Positions 43,329 through 57,379 are shown, counted from the stretch's first letter. The stretch is 64,000 nt of DNA from an uncultured OM182 clade bacterium (GCA_905182025.1 CAJJAA010000023.1:80334-144333); one strand, 5' to 3'. Program-made: numbers and translations. The notes: a model not told the origin generated them from the sequence alone.

Positions 43329-45437
43329 CTAACTTCGTGTTCTTGTTAGCTTGTTGATACCGCGATGAGTACGTAAGCGCTTGATGACTCTCGCTAGATG
43401 CACTCTACCTCGTACCGAAAGTACGATATTTACGGTGGATAATTTGGCATCTCGGTCAACCATATTAATCCTTTCAATGTTTGCGTCGGCACTGGTGATC
43501 GTGGAGGCGAGGCTTGCGACAATGCCCTTTTCGTTTTCCAGTTCAATACGCAGTTCTACGGAGAAGTCTTGATCTACATTCGGGTCCCATCTAACAGACA
43601 TAATTTCTTCAGGCTTTTCTCGTAGCTCAAACATATTTCTGCAGGTTTCTGTATGAATCACAATGCCTTTGCCGGCGCTGATATGGCCGATAATTGGATC
43701 GCCCGGAATGGGGCGACAGCATCTTGCATAAGTCACAACTAAACCCTCACTACCCATGATCGCAAAAGGTTGGTGGTTGGGCGGCTGGTCGGCCATGTCC
43801 TCTCGGTTGGCTAGCAGTGAGCGGGTAATCACATAGGCCATTTGATTGCCTAAACCAATTTCCTCAAGCAGATGATCGAAACTTTCCAAATGTCGATCGG
43901 TCAAAACCTGTTGAAATTGTTCCTCAGTGATATCTTTAATGCTGGAACGCTCAATATTCAATGTTCTTTCCAACAGCCGCTCGCCTAACGAGATAGATTC
44001 GCTGCGCTGCTGTGTTTTCAATGCGTGCCGTATGCTGGTTCTTGCTTTGCCCGTGATCACAAACCCAAGCCAAGCTGGATTGGGTTGGGCGCCGGGGGCA
44101 GTAACGATCTCCACTGTTTGGCCACTTTCCAAGCTGGCGCTTAATGGCGCTAAGCGTCGGTTGATGCGTGAAGCAACGCAGGTGTTGCCAATATCGGTGT
44201 GAACCGCATAAGCAAAATCAATCGGTGTGGCGCCCTGTGGCAGATCATAAATTTGACCCTGCGGAGAGAAGACATAGACTTCGTCCGGGAACAGATCGAT
44301 TTTCACGTTCTCAATAAACTCTAATGAGTTGCCCGCACTTTGCTGTATGTCCAGCAGACCTTTCATCCACTCTCTCGCGCGTTCGTGGTTACCGCTGGTG
44401 GTGTCTTCACTTGATTTATAAAGCCAATGACCGGCGATACCATTGTTAGCGATTTGCTCCATCTCGTGGGTGCGAATCTGAATTTCTATTGGAATACCGT
44501 GCATACCAAAGAGAGTCGTGTGCAATGACTGGTAGCCATTGGCTTTGGGTATCGCAATATAGTCTTTGAAGCGGCCTGCAACAGGCTTATAGAGATTGTG
44601 TATTGCGCCAAGAACGCGATAACAGGTGTCTACGTTTTCGACAATTATCCGAAAAGCATAAACGTCCATGATCTCAGCAAAGGATTTTCGTTTACTGCGC
44701 ATCTTGTCGTAGATACTGTAGAGGTGTTTTTCTCGACCGATGACAGCGGAGGGCATTTCCTCCCGTTCCAAACAGGTTTCAATTGACACCAAAATCTTGC
44801 TGACAATTTCTGTTCTATTGCCGCGGGCGCGACGAACGGCTTTGTCTATCATGCTTGAGCGCAATGGATACATCGCCCGAAAGCCTAGCTCCTCGAGTTC
44901 AACCCGAATGGTATTCATACCTAGGCGGTTAGCGATGGGTGCGTAGATTTCTAGCGTTTCTTTGGCGATGCGGCGACGTTTGTCGCCGTCCAAATGTCCT
45001 AGGGTTCTCATGTTGTGGAGACGATCGGCAATCTTCACAAGGATGACCCGTATGTCCTTCGCCATAGCGAGGGTCATTTTTTGAAAGTTCTCAGCCTGCG
45101 CTTCTGCGCGAGACTGGAACATGCTGACAAGTTTACTTACGCCGTCGACCAAGTCGGCGACTTCTTCGTCAAACTCTTTGGCAATCAGGTGCTTTGGTAC
45201 GCCCGTATCCTCAATAACATCATGTAACAGAGCGGCCATAAGACACTGGTGATCCATGTGCATGCTGGCGAGAATTTCTGCAACGGCAAGGGGGTGTGTA
45301 ATGTAGTCTTCGCCGGATTTGCGTTTTTGCCCTTCATGAGCTTCGCGGGCGAAGTAATAGGCTTTTTGAACGAGTTTAATTTGATCTTCATCCAGATAGG
45401 ATGAAAGCTCATCAGAGAGCGACTCAATCGTTAACAA
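43329..45437 (-). CDS. spoT: bifunctional (p)ppGpp synthetase/hydrolase
   Basis: Stringent-response enzyme. Domains in order: HD hydrolase (about 25-150, with YITHPLAVAE and LLHDVIEDT), synthetase (about 215-330, with GRFKDYIAIPKANGYQSLHT), TGS (about 380-440, VFSPQGQIYDLPQGATPIDF) and a C-terminal ACT domain. The intact HD motif means it can hydrolyse ppGpp. At 702 residues it equals E. coli SpoT. The start is a TTG at 45437, which aligns with the SpoT N-terminus and has a GGGG site about 8 nt upstream. It lies in the rpoZ-spoT order. Confidence 0.95.
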   Translation of the reverse strand: MLTIESLSDELSSYLDEDQIKLVQKAYYFAREAHEGQKRKSGEDYITHPLAVAEILASMHMDHQCLMAALLHDVIEDTGVPKHLIAKEFDEEVADLVDGVSKLVSMFQSRAEAQAENFQKMTLAMAKDIRVILVKIADRLHNMRTLGHLDGDKRRRIAKETLEIYAPIANRLGMNTIRVELEELGFRAMYPLRSSMIDKAVRRARGNRTEIVSKILVSIETCLEREEMPSAVIGREKHLYSIYDKMRSKRKSFAEIMDVYAFRIIVENVDTCYRVLGAIHNLYKPVAGRFKDYIAIPKANGYQSLHTTLFGMHGIPIEIQIRTHEMEQIANNGIAGHWLYKSSEDTTSGNHERAREWMKGLLDIQQSAGNSLEFIENVKIDLFPDEVYVFSPQGQIYDLPQGATPIDFAYAVHTDIGNTCVASRINRRLAPLSASLESGQTVEIVTAPGAQPNPAWLGFVITGKARTSIRHALKTQQRSESISLGERLLERTLNIERSSIKDITEEQFQQVLTDRHLESFDHLLEEIGLGNQMAYVITRSLLANREDMADQPPNHQPFAIMGSEGLVVTYARCCRPIPGDPIIGHISAGKGIVIHTETCRNMFELREKPEEIMSVRWDPNVDQDFSVELRIELENEKGIVASLASTITSADANIERINMVDRDAKLSTVNIVLSVRGRVHLARVIKRLRTHRGINKLTRTRS

Positions 45438-45491
45438 GGACTGACCCCTAGTATCGACGTTACCGCTCTCCCTGGCTGAGTTTGTGGCGAA

Positions 45492-45770
45492 TTAGAATTC
45501 TGGGTTAGATTGCTCAAGTCCATCTTTCGGGGCTTCAATGATAAGGGATTCCACCTCTTCGGGTTTAATGGTGTCATCGAGAATACTTGCGTCAATAAAT
45601 CCTTCAGCAATTTCTCGCAGCGCTAGAACAGTTGGCTTGTCGTTTTCGATCGGAACCATCGGCTCTTTGCCTTCGATTGCAATTTGTCGCGCCCGCTTAC
45701 TGCTAACCATAACAAGTTCAAAGCGGTTTTCTACATTTTCTAGGCAATCTTCAACGGTAACTCGTGCCAT
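45492..45770 (-). CDS. rpoZ: DNA-directed RNA polymerase subunit omega
   Basis: Small RNA polymerase subunit that helps assemble beta-prime and forms part of the ppGpp site. The ATG at 45770 gives 92 residues starting [20 protein letters not shown], the universal omega N-terminus, with [12 protein letters not shown] next. An upstream ATG at 45791 would add seven residues, but a GGAG site favours 45770. It sits between gmk and spoT as in E. coli. Confidence 0.95.
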   Translation of the reverse strand: MARVTVEDCLENVENRFELVMVSSKRARQIAIEGKEPMVPIENDKPTVLALREIAEGFIDASILDDTIKPEEVESLIIEAPKDGLEQSNPEF

Positions 45771-45883
45771 TTGTCTTTCTCCAGTGTTCATACCACAGCC
45801 AAGGGATGCCGGGACTGTATCGAGCCGCGCAGTTTACCGAAATATGTTGTCTAAAAACAACAGCATAGCCGTATTTATATCAC

Positions 45884-46525
45884 TTATTGTCGGTCTGCGG
45901 GTACAAGCTCGGCAATTAACGAGGCTAATCGAGGTACTTGAACCTTTAATTGGTACTTTTCGCTGCTCGGATCTTTAACTACAATAACGTGAATCTCACC
46001 TAAGGCAACATCAAAGTCATCATTGACGACCAAATAATCAAATTCATGAAAATGAGACATTTCGCTGAACGCCAAGTCCATTCGATGGGCAATAGTGGCT
46101 TCATCGTCCTGACCTCGGCCCACAAGTCTCTCTCGCAAGGTTTCCAGGGACGGAGGTAGAATAAAAATGGAACGAGATGCGGGCATGCGTTGTCGAATTT
46201 GTGCTGCGCCTTGCCAATCGATCTCTAAGATTAAGTGACAACCTGAATCGAGCGATTGGTTGATCGCAGCCATACTGGTGCCGTAAAGGTTGCCGAACAC
46301 TTCTGCGTATTCAAGGAATTCGCCTTTTGAGATCATCGCCTCAAAGCCTGCGCGATCAACAAAATGGTAGTTAATACCGTCTTTTTCGTCGGGGCGCTGC
46401 TTACGTGTGGTGTGTGAAACCGCGACTTTGATGTTCTCATTGGCATCAACCAGCGCTTTGACAAGACTGGTTTTCCCCCCTCCCGAGGGTGCCGCAACGA
46501 CATACAGATGACCTTTGTATTTCAT
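45884..46525 (-). CDS. gmk: guanylate kinase
   Basis: Phosphorylates GMP to GDP. The P-loop is APSGGGKTSL near residue 15, and the GMP-binding region contains SHTTRKQRPDEKDGINYHF, then EFLEYAEVFGNLYGT and LILEIDWQGA. The ATG at 46525 gives 213 residues; a GTG at 46529-46531 overlapping the yicC stop would add two. It is coupled to yicC upstream. Confidence 0.95.
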   Translation of the reverse strand: MKYKGHLYVVAAPSGGGKTSLVKALVDANENIKVAVSHTTRKQRPDEKDGINYHFVDRAGFEAMISKGEFLEYAEVFGNLYGTSMAAINQSLDSGCHLILEIDWQGAAQIRQRMPASRSIFILPPSLETLRERLVGRGQDDEATIAHRMDLAFSEMSHFHEFDYLVVNDDFDVALGEIHVIVVKDPSSEKYQLKVQVPRLASLIAELVPADRQ

Positions 46526-46527
46526 AT

Positions 46528-47382
46528 TCACTCGATATTCTGAATCTGCTCACGCATCTGTTCGATGATGACTTTAAGTTCAACTGCTTGAATGGACGTA
46601 TTGGCCGCGACAGCTTTGGACGATAGTGTATTTGCTTCGCGGTTCAACTCCTGCATGAGAAAATCTAAACGTCTTCCACTTGGCTCATCGGATGCAAGTG
46701 CGCCGCGAATTTCCTCGATATGTGTGTCAAGTCGATCCAGCTCCTCAGCAACATCGCCTTTTTGTGCTAGATAGACGAGTTCCTGTTCGAGTCGATTTTC
46801 ATCGGCGCCACTCGACAGCTCGGACAGCCGATCGAGAATTTTTTGCTTCTGACGGGCGGCTATAATGGGTACTTCGCCTCTAACCACAGCAACGATAGCT
46901 TCGAGTTCAGTCAGCTTCTCGAGTATTATTCGGCCGAGCTCTGCTCCCTCTCTGGCACGCATGTCAATTAAAGACACTAGCGCTTCTTCAAAACCGAGGT
47001 TAACGCTTGATGCTAGTTCCCCTAAGTCCACTTGCTGCTCTTGTAGAACACCTGGCCAACGAACAAGGTCAATGATATTAGCCGAGTTTTGCATACCCGC
47101 GATACTTTCGGCGCGCTTAACGACCTCGATTAGCTTTAAAAGTTGAGGTTCATTCAGAGATAGGGCTTCAACGGTATTTGACTCAGCCTCAACTTTGAGT
47201 AGACAGTCTACTTTGCCTCGCTTCAAGTGTTTCTTCAGCGCGGTCCGAAGACCTACTTCAAGGGATCGCAATCGTTCCGGCATTTTGATTGTTACATCAA
47301 GATAACGATGGTTAACGGAGCGTAGCTCCCATGAAACCGATTCTTTCTCAAGCCGGGTGAAGGCCGTCATACTTTTTGTCAT
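46528..47382 (-). CDS. yicC: YicC family endoribonuclease/stress protein
   Basis: The 284-residue protein has the YicC N-terminal pattern SMTAFTRLEKE and WELRSVNHRYLDVTIKMPE. The C-terminal DUF1732-type block has EELDRLDTHIEEIRGAL and GRRLDFLMQELNREANTLSSKA. The family has been reported as an endoribonuclease (YicC of E. coli, YloC of Bacillus). It is divergent from rph, as in E. coli, and abuts gmk. Confidence 0.93.
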   Translation of the reverse strand: MTKSMTAFTRLEKESVSWELRSVNHRYLDVTIKMPERLRSLEVGLRTALKKHLKRGKVDCLLKVEAESNTVEALSLNEPQLLKLIEVVKRAESIAGMQNSANIIDLVRWPGVLQEQQVDLGELASSVNLGFEEALVSLIDMRAREGAELGRIILEKLTELEAIVAVVRGEVPIIAARQKQKILDRLSELSSGADENRLEQELVYLAQKGDVAEELDRLDTHIEEIRGALASDEPSGRRLDFLMQELNREANTLSSKAVAANTSIQAVELKVIIEQMREQIQNIE

Positions 47383-47467
47383 GCTGGGTCCGATAGTAAG
47401 ATTCAGAGTCGAACAAACCCAGCATAATTATGATGGGTTGTTTGAGGTTAATTTTTCGAATGCCAAG

Positions 47468-47473
47468 TATAAT
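47468..47473 (+). promoter_or_regulatory. candidate rph -10 element
   Basis: A perfect TATAAT lies 38 nt upstream of the rph ATG in the divergent yicC/rph gap. No good -35 is at 16-18 nt spacing, so the promoter assignment rests on the -10 alone. Confidence 0.4.
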
Positions 47474-47511
47474 GAAATTTGACAGTCAATTTCAGTAACT
47501 GAGGATAAAAC

Positions 47512-48222
47512 ATGGGATTTGAACGACCCGCCGGACGACAACTAGACCAAATGAGACCAGTGACGATCGAGCGAGGCTTTACTAAGCATGCCGAAGGCTC
47601 GGTATTGATCTCTTTTGGTGATACACGAGTCATCTGCACCGCCAGTGTTGATTCGGGTGTGCCTTCGTTCTTGAGAGGCAGCGGCCAGGGGTGGATAACG
47701 TCTGAATATGGCATGTTACCCAGATCAACGAATACACGTATGGATCGTGAGGCGGCGCGGGGTAAACAAGGCGGTCGAACGGTTGAAATTCAACGCTTGA
47801 TAGGTCGATCGCTACGCACCTGTGTTGATATGAAAAGCCTCGGTGAATATACCGTTCGAGTCGATTGTGATGTGATCCAAGCTGATGGCGGTACGCGAAC
47901 AGCATCAATTACAGGTGCTTGCATCGCACTTTACGATGCAATGTTAACCATTAATAAAGTAGCCGCATTCAAACAGTTTATTGGCGCAGTATCGGTTGGA
48001 ATTGTTGAAGGTTCACCCCTTCTCGATCTCGAGTACATTGAAGACTCGAACGCTGAGACAGATATGAATGTCATCATGTCCGAGGAAGGTAAATTTATTG
48101 AGGTACAGGGAACAGCAGAGGGCGCCCCTTTTAGTCGTGACGAACTAAATGAAATGCTTGGCCTGGCAGAAAAGGGTATTGCAGAACTCGTTGTGGCGCA
48201 GAAGACTGCGCTGGGTCTGTAA
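47512..48222 (+). CDS. rph: ribonuclease PH
   Basis: Phosphate-dependent 3'-5' exoribonuclease that trims tRNA 3' ends. The 236 residues are full length with [47 protein letters not shown] and [18 protein letters not shown]. It is intact, unlike the frameshifted gene of E. coli K-12. It is 2 nt upstream of pyrE, the conserved rph-pyrE pair. Confidence 0.97.
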   Translation: MGFERPAGRQLDQMRPVTIERGFTKHAEGSVLISFGDTRVICTASVDSGVPSFLRGSGQGWITSEYGMLPRSTNTRMDREAARGKQGGRTVEIQRLIGRSLRTCVDMKSLGEYTVRVDCDVIQADGGTRTASITGACIALYDAMLTINKVAAFKQFIGAVSVGIVEGSPLLDLEYIEDSNAETDMNVIMSEEGKFIEVQGTAEGAPFSRDELNEMLGLAEKGIAELVVAQKTALGL

Positions 48223-48224
48223 CA

Positions 48225-48875
48225 ATGCTAGCTGACTATCAACGGGCCTTTATTGAACTGGCCATATCCTGTGACGTACTCAAGTTTGGAGAGTTCACGC
48301 TCAAATCAGGCCGTGTCAGTCCGTATTTTTTCAATGCGGGGGGATTTGATAATGGCGATGCTTTGCATCGCTTAGGTGGATTCTATGCCGATGCACTGCA
48401 AGCATCAGGCATTAAGTACGATATGCTTTTTGGTCCGGCTTATAAAGGTATACCGTTGGTGTCAGCGACGAGCATTGCCTTAGCGGCTCAGTATAAAAAA
48501 TCTGTGCCCTACGCCTTTAATCGAAAAGAAGCGAAGACGCACGGTGAAGGTGGCCAGATCGTCGGCGCTGATTTGGCCGGCGACATTATCATTATCGACG
48601 ATGTCATTACGGCCGGCACAGCTATTCGAGAAGTAATGGATATATTGCAACAGACCTCAGCCAAGCCGGCGGGAGTAATGGTGGCAATAGATCGACAGGA
48701 AAAGGGTAAAGGTGAACAATCTGCGATTCAGGAGGTTGAAAGCGAGTATGGTATCTCTGTCGTTAGCATCGTACAGTTACAGCATGTGGTGGAATATCTG
48801 AAAGAAACACAAACCTATTCTCAATTCATATCACCGATTGAGGGCTATCGTCGGAGCTACGGAACTGATATATAG
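48225..48875 (+). CDS. pyrE: orotate phosphoribosyltransferase
   Basis: Converts orotate and PRPP to OMP in pyrimidine synthesis. The 216-residue product carries the PRPP-binding motif [13 protein letters not shown], the segment [20 protein letters not shown] and the loop [13 protein letters not shown]. Spacing to rph is 2 nt. No attenuator is visible in that gap. Confidence 0.97.
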   Translation: MLADYQRAFIELAISCDVLKFGEFTLKSGRVSPYFFNAGGFDNGDALHRLGGFYADALQASGIKYDMLFGPAYKGIPLVSATSIALAAQYKKSVPYAFNRKEAKTHGEGGQIVGADLAGDIIIIDDVITAGTAIREVMDILQQTSAKPAGVMVAIDRQEKGKGEQSAIQEVESEYGISVVSIVQLQHVVEYLKETQTYSQFISPIEGYRRSYGTDI

Positions 48876-48880
48876 TTAGC

Positions 48881-49591
48881 ATGCACCAGATAAAATCAAA
48901 AACGAGGTTGTTAGCAAAGTGGACCAAGCTTGGTTGCGAGCGAGCGATCAGCAACGTTTTGATATTAAGTTTACGTCCATTGCTCGTTGCGATGTCTGTC
49001 TTGGTCGTTTATTCCGCTGATTCATACGCCGAACTTTACAAATATATGAATGAAGATGGCGTCACCGTGCTCGATAGTCATGTTCCTGCGCGCTATGTCA
49101 AAAACGGCTACACCATACTGAGCCTCGATGGCCGTGTCTTGGAAATCGTGCCCCGTGCGCTCACAGATGAGGAGATTCGGGTAAGAGATAGGCGACTTGC
49201 TGAAGATAGACAATCTGAGCGACTCGCGCGTGAACAAAAAATTGCTGATCAAAACCTGCTAAGAATTTACAGTACGCCCGAAGACGTGATCCGCGCGCGT
49301 GATACCAAACTTGCGAGTATTGAGGGTTTTATCAATACCAGTCAGACCAATCTAGCGCGACTCGAGTCTCAAAAACGCAACATGGAATCACAGCTTGCAG
49401 ACATCGAGCGTTCAGGCGGAACAATTTCAAAAGAAAGGATCAGCCAGGTCCGAACGATTGAAAATAGAATCAGACAGAGTGAGCGCGAAATAAAAGCTAA
49501 GCGGGCCGAGAAGGAAGCGTTAGCTGCGTCATTTTCCGCCGATTTAAATCGAGTTCGTGAACTTTACGACACGCTTAGCACCCGGCGCTAA
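48881..49591 (+). CDS. exported DUF4124-like protein with coiled coil
   Basis: Function unknown. After a hydrophobic export segment (LLVAMSVLVVYSADSYA) comes a DUF4124-like motif ELYKYMNEDGVTVLDSHVPA, a pattern found in many proteobacterial periplasmic proteins. The rest is charged and helical, with coiled-coil-like heptads (TNLARLESQKRNMESQLADI and ENRIRQSEREIKAKRAEKEA). The frame opens at 48881 (236 residues), but an ATG at 48992 would give a cleaner signal peptide. It follows pyrE by 5 nt and converges on slmA. Confidence 0.8.
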   Translation: MHQIKSKTRLLAKWTKLGCERAISNVLILSLRPLLVAMSVLVVYSADSYAELYKYMNEDGVTVLDSHVPARYVKNGYTILSLDGRVLEIVPRALTDEEIRVRDRRLAEDRQSERLAREQKIADQNLLRIYSTPEDVIRARDTKLASIEGFINTSQTNLARLESQKRNMESQLADIERSGGTISKERISQVRTIENRIRQSEREIKAKRAEKEALAASFSADLNRVRELYDTLSTRR

Positions 49592-49656
49592 CAATCTTGC
49601 GACTCATGCTCTAAGCTCGTTGTTAAGCGTGAACAGGCGATGCCAGCGACTAACTT

Positions 49657-53708
<4,052 letters not shown>

Positions 53709-53737
<29 letters not shown>

Positions 53738-54164
53738 CGGCGCCTCTGTCAGTTTCCTGGAATTGATCAACAATCGTGAATTCAGCTTGAACGACGGGAA
53801 CGAGAATCATTTGTGCGATTCGATCACCGGGATTGATTGTAAAACTGCTTTGGCCTCTATTCCAGCAAGACACCATGAGCTCTCCCTGATAGTCCGAATC
53901 GATCAAGCCAACCAGATTTCCGAGAACAATACCATGCTTATGACCAAGACCTGACCTTGGCAAAATCATTGCTGCGAGGCTCGGGTCCTCAATAAATACT
54001 GAAATTCCGGTAGGGATCAACACAGTGTCTGTAGGCTCAAGGGTGAGTTCGCTTTCAATACACGCCCTTAAGTCGAGACCCGCGCTACCTTCTGTCGAGT
54101 AGGCCGGTAACGGAATTTTGTCACCGATCAATGGGCTCAAAATCCGTAATTGAAGTTTTTTCAT
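53709..54164 (-). CDS. dut: deoxyuridine 5'-triphosphate nucleotidohydrolase
   Basis: Trimeric dUTPase that keeps uracil out of DNA and supplies dUMP. All five motifs are visible in 151 residues: [35 protein letters not shown] and the C-terminal P-loop-like [11 protein letters not shown]. It overlaps the algC start by 29 nt. A small hairpin (GGTCT-TTCG-AGACC) lies just upstream of its ribosome site. Confidence 0.97.
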
Positions 54165-54348
54165 TGGTCAATCACTTCTGTTGTTAGGAGGTCTCGAAAG
54201 ACCAAAATTATTTTTATGAATCGGCAGCTTAAAGCAACATTGATTCTTTTTACGCGTTGTTCATAGCAATCGTTGTTATCCGCCGTGGTAAGACCACAAC
54301 AGACTTTATCAATTCCTTAGTCGTTGCTGTGGTGATCACGACTTCGCA

Positions 54349-55566
54349 TTAAACTTTTTGTGCATCAAGCTGTTTAGAGACATGGTTCACTATTTTGGCT
54401 GCGATGTTTCGTTTTGACATAACAGGTAAATCAGATTCACCGTCATTCCAAACAAGTGTAATCCGGTTGTTATCGCTGTTAAAGCCGATGCTCGAGTCAG
54501 CGACATTGTTAGCAACAATTAGGTCGAGTTTTTTTCGTTGTAACTTGAGTCTTGCATGACCCAGTAGATGTTCAGTCTCCGCTGCAAAACCAACACAAAA
54601 GGGTCTTTTGGACAAAGCAGCGACACTGGCAATAATGTCGGGGTTTTCGATTAGCTCGATCGTCATTGTATTTGAGTCTTGAGTCTTCTTGAGTTTCTGC
54701 TCAGATTGCATCACTGGCTTAAAGTCAGCGACAGCTGCCACGCCAATGAAAACATCACAGTCAGCTATTTCTGACATCACTGCCGCGTACATATCGTCGG
54801 CACTAACTGTATTAATCGTTCTGGCCCGGTCTACCGGGTCAAGATTCGTTGGGCCGGAAATAACGACGACGTCGGCGCCTGCCTCAACAGCTGCTTCGGC
54901 GAGTGCGTAACCTTGTTTGCCAGAACTATGGTTGCTGATGAACCTTACCGGGTCTATGGATTCTCTAGTTGGCCCAGCGGTGATAACAACTTTTTTGCCT
55001 GTTAGCTTTTCACTGGGGAAAATTGAGATCGTGCGTTGCACTATTTGGTCGACATCTAGCAATCGGCCTTGTCCCGTTTCGCCGCAAGCTTGTATTCCCT
55101 CAGCAGGACCCATAATGAGTACTTCGGATCGTTCCAGTTGGGCAATATTCATTTGGGTTTGTGGGTTCGACCACATCGCCTGATTCATTGCCGGTGCTAT
55201 TGCTATGTTTGTTTCGGCGGCCAGACAAATGGTTGTTAATAGATCGTCACCGTGACCGCCACAAAATCTGGCGATGAAATCTGCGCTGGCGGGCGCGATC
55301 AATATTAGATCCGACCAGCGCGCCAACTCAATATGACCCATAACGGATTCGGTTTCGGCATCTAACATGTCGATGTGCGTTGGATGCCCAGATAGGGCTT
55401 GCATGGTCAAAGGTGTAATGAACTCTGTCGCAGCCCTTGTCATAACGACACGTACGTCAGCACCTTGGTCTTGTAATCTGCGCACCAAATCTGCGGCCTT
55501 ATACGCAGCTATTCCGCCGGTCACACCGAGAAGTATTCTTTTGTTGACTAAGTTATTGATGGTCAC
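54349..55566 (-). CDS. coaBC: bifunctional phosphopantothenoylcysteine decarboxylase/phosphopantothenate--cysteine ligase
   Basis: Two consecutive steps of coenzyme A synthesis. The N-terminal flavin-dependent CoaC half (about 1-190) has LLGVTGGIAAYKAADLVRRL, APASADFIARFCGG, PAMNQAMW and the substrate clamp ACGETGQGRL. The CoaB half has ITAGPTRESIDPVRFISNHS, SGKQGYALAEAA and a C-terminal VGFAAETEHL. The start is a GTG at 55566. It is followed by dut in the classical dfp-dut order. Confidence 0.96.
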   Translation of the reverse strand: MTINNLVNKRILLGVTGGIAAYKAADLVRRLQDQGADVRVVMTRAATEFITPLTMQALSGHPTHIDMLDAETESVMGHIELARWSDLILIAPASADFIARFCGGHGDDLLTTICLAAETNIAIAPAMNQAMWSNPQTQMNIAQLERSEVLIMGPAEGIQACGETGQGRLLDVDQIVQRTISIFPSEKLTGKKVVITAGPTRESIDPVRFISNHSSGKQGYALAEAAVEAGADVVVISGPTNLDPVDRARTINTVSADDMYAAVMSEIADCDVFIGVAAVADFKPVMQSEQKLKKTQDSNTMTIELIENPDIIASVAALSKRPFCVGFAAETEHLLGHARLKLQRKKLDLIVANNVADSSIGFNSDNNRITLVWNDGESDLPVMSKRNIAAKIVNHVSKQLDAQKV

Positions 55567-55967
55567 TTTTCTCTCGCATCGATACTTCTGACAGGCAATG
55601 ACCTACATCTTAGAAAAAAAGCACCTACACCCGACAAGGCGGGTTGCGCACAGACGTGGTTACATCTTCAGAACAGGATTGGGGAATAACAATACCACTG
55701 AAGTATTTCCGGTGTAAGTGATTATTCACTCTGTAGTTGAGGTATAGCCCAATTGACCTCTACCGATTATACCCGGTGACTGCGAGACGCATGAAAGCGT
55801 TAAGCCTGTAAGCCGCTAAATCAATAAACCGGCATGATTGAGCATTGACCACGAAGGCCAATCGGCGCATAGCCAAAAAGTGCGGTGAGAAATCACCGTA
55901 AGAAAGTCCGAAATCAACGTACGACGCAAGGTCAGGCGAATGTCAGGCGAGAGGTATAAGAAACCAA
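55567..55967. other. 401-nt coaBC/radC divergent spacer with possible structured RNA
   Basis: No credible coding frame is present. The half next to radC looks structured on the plus strand: a hairpin GCGGTGA-GAAA-TCACCGT with a GNRA tetraloop at 55882-55899, a nested imperfect hairpin around TTGACC-ACGAA-GGCCAA (55845-55861), and a tandem partial repeat GTCAGGCGA (55931-55939 and 55942-55950). Further left there is a CCCG...CGGG stem near 55630-55643. The region also has to hold promoters for coaBC and radC. I cannot assign it to a known RNA family. Confidence 0.4.
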
Positions 55968-56633
55968 ATGAATTGGCTTAAACGAGACGGCCCCAGGGAA
56001 AAATTGCTGAAACATGGCTCTAAAGCCCTTACTGACCAGGAGATACTCGCCATATTTCTACGTACTGGCACGCGGAAAAAAGGGGTCATGGCGTTATCGA
56101 GAGAGCTTATTGAGACCTTTGGTGGGCTGCGAGGTCTGCTTCAGGCTGATCAGGCAGAAATTCTGACCGTCAATGGTATTGGCGAAGCAACCTATGTTCA
56201 GCTAAAGGCTGCTTTGGAGATGACAGAGCGTTATATCGAAACGGGGTTGCAACGCGGTGATGCGCTTTCGGATCCCATTATGACGCGGCGCTATCTGAAG
56301 AGTAAGTTGAGGAACTATGATCGAGAGGTGTTTGCGTGCCTCTATCTTGACAATCAGCACCGATTGATTCGTTATCAAGAGCTGTTCTTTGGCACGATTG
56401 ATGGTGCCAGTGTGCATCCGCGCGAGGTCGTCAAAAGTGTCTTGGTTGAGAATGCTGCAGCTGTAATTTTCGCTCACAATCATCCTTCGGGTATTGCAGA
56501 GCCGAGTCAGGCTGATGAGCGGATAACCCGACACCTTAAATCCGCACTAGCGTTGATCGACGTTAGGGTGTTGGATCATATGATTGTAGGAGATAAAGAG
56601 GTTGTTTCTTTTGCCGAAAGAGGCCTTCTATAG
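55968..56633 (+). CDS. radC: RadC family JAB1/MPN domain protein
   Basis: The 221-residue protein combines an N-terminal helix-hairpin-helix region ([20 protein letters not shown]) with a C-terminal metalloprotease-like JAB1 domain. That domain has [20 protein letters not shown] and [15 protein letters not shown], the HxH...D metal site of the family. Its cellular role is unsettled. The position before rpmB-rpmG is conserved in gammaproteobacteria. GAGG is rather far (14 nt) from the ATG. Confidence 0.94.
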   Translation: MNWLKRDGPREKLLKHGSKALTDQEILAIFLRTGTRKKGVMALSRELIETFGGLRGLLQADQAEILTVNGIGEATYVQLKAALEMTERYIETGLQRGDALSDPIMTRRYLKSKLRNYDREVFACLYLDNQHRLIRYQELFFGTIDGASVHPREVVKSVLVENAAAVIFAHNHPSGIAEPSQADERITRHLKSALALIDVRVLDHMIVGDKEVVSFAERGLL

Positions 56634-56699
56634 GTTGGTTGCAAAGGCCTGTAGACCATTCGCCGGTCTCTGCAGACAGCCGCGCGCGAGAATTTATAT

Positions 56700-56728
56700 T
56701 TGAATCCCACGCCGGCTTCTGGTATAAA
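56700..56728 (+). promoter_or_regulatory. rpmB-rpmG promoter
   Basis: TTGAAT (56700-56705) and TATAAA (56723-56728) at exactly 17-nt spacing in the radC-rpmB gap, giving a leader of about 125 nt before rpmB. Confidence 0.65.
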
Positions 56729-56861
56729 GCACGGCTCTCGATATGACTGGGTCACGGTACATATTATTAATGTGTTAACTGGCCTGCTCGGACGAACAGA
56801 ACAACGCTTCATTTAAGAAGTGCAAATCAGCGGATTAATCAAGTAAAAAAAGGCAGTCGAC

Positions 56862-57098
56862 ATGGCCAGAGTATGTCAAGTAACGGGTAAACGCCCAGTT
56901 ACTGGAAACAACGTTTCACACGCAAATAACAAGACGCGTCGTCGTTTTGTGCCGAATATACATGATCACAAGTTTTGGCTGGAAAGTGAGAGCCGATTTG
57001 TGAAGCTACGTGTATCAGCGAAAGGTATGCGTATTATTGATAAGAAAGGCCTCGAAGAGGTCATTACAGATATTCGATCTCGTGGCGACAAGGTGTAA
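56862..57098 (+). CDS. rpmB: 50S ribosomal protein L28
   Basis: The 78-residue product begins [20 protein letters not shown] and continues [18 protein letters not shown], the L28 pattern, then [19 protein letters not shown]-like sequence ([17 protein letters not shown]). Length is identical to E. coli L28. It is followed 16 nt later by rpmG. Confidence 0.98.
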   Translation: MARVCQVTGKRPVTGNNVSHANNKTRRRFVPNIHDHKFWLESESRFVKLRVSAKGMRIIDKKGLEEVITDIRSRGDKV

Positions 57099-57114
57099 AC
57101 AGGAGTAACTTGGA

Positions 57115-57270
57115 ATGAGAGACAAAATAAAATTAGTTTCATCCGCGGGTACTGGTCATTACTATACAACGACCAAAAACAAGCGAACGATGCCTGAGAA
57201 AATGGAGATCAAAAAATTTGATCCTGTGGTTCGTCAGCACGTGATGTATAAAGAGTCGAAGATTAAGTAA
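57115..57270 (+). CDS. rpmG: 50S ribosomal protein L33
   Basis: The 51-residue product starts [20 protein letters not shown] and continues [20 protein letters not shown], ending [10 protein letters not shown]. It is the zinc-free form of L33, lacking the CXXC pairs. An AGGAG site precedes the ATG at 57115. Confidence 0.97.
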   Translation: MRDKIKLVSSAGTGHYYTTTKNKRTMPEKMEIKKFDPVVRQHVMYKESKIK

Positions 57271-57350
57271 ACCCTTAATCTGGGACGTTTTGAAAACATC
57301 GACGAGAGTCATGTTCTGAAGAGTGTCCTGATCGACTAAGTAATAGAAAA

Positions 57351-57379
57351 AAACCGGGCCTATCAGCCCGGTTTTTTTT
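57351..57379. terminator. bidirectional terminator between rpmG and the hydantoinase gene
   Basis: The stem AAACCGGGC (57351-57359), loop CTATCA and GCCCGGTTT (57366-57374) are followed by a T run on the plus strand and preceded by an A run that serves the minus strand. It ends rpmBG and, unusually, already contains the stop codon of the minus-strand gene. Confidence 0.93.

Noticed and set aside
54195-54215. GGTCT-CGAA-AGACC hairpin as a terminator between coaBC and dut
   Set aside because: On the minus strand, where the genes run, no T run follows, and the ribosome site of dut comes directly after it.
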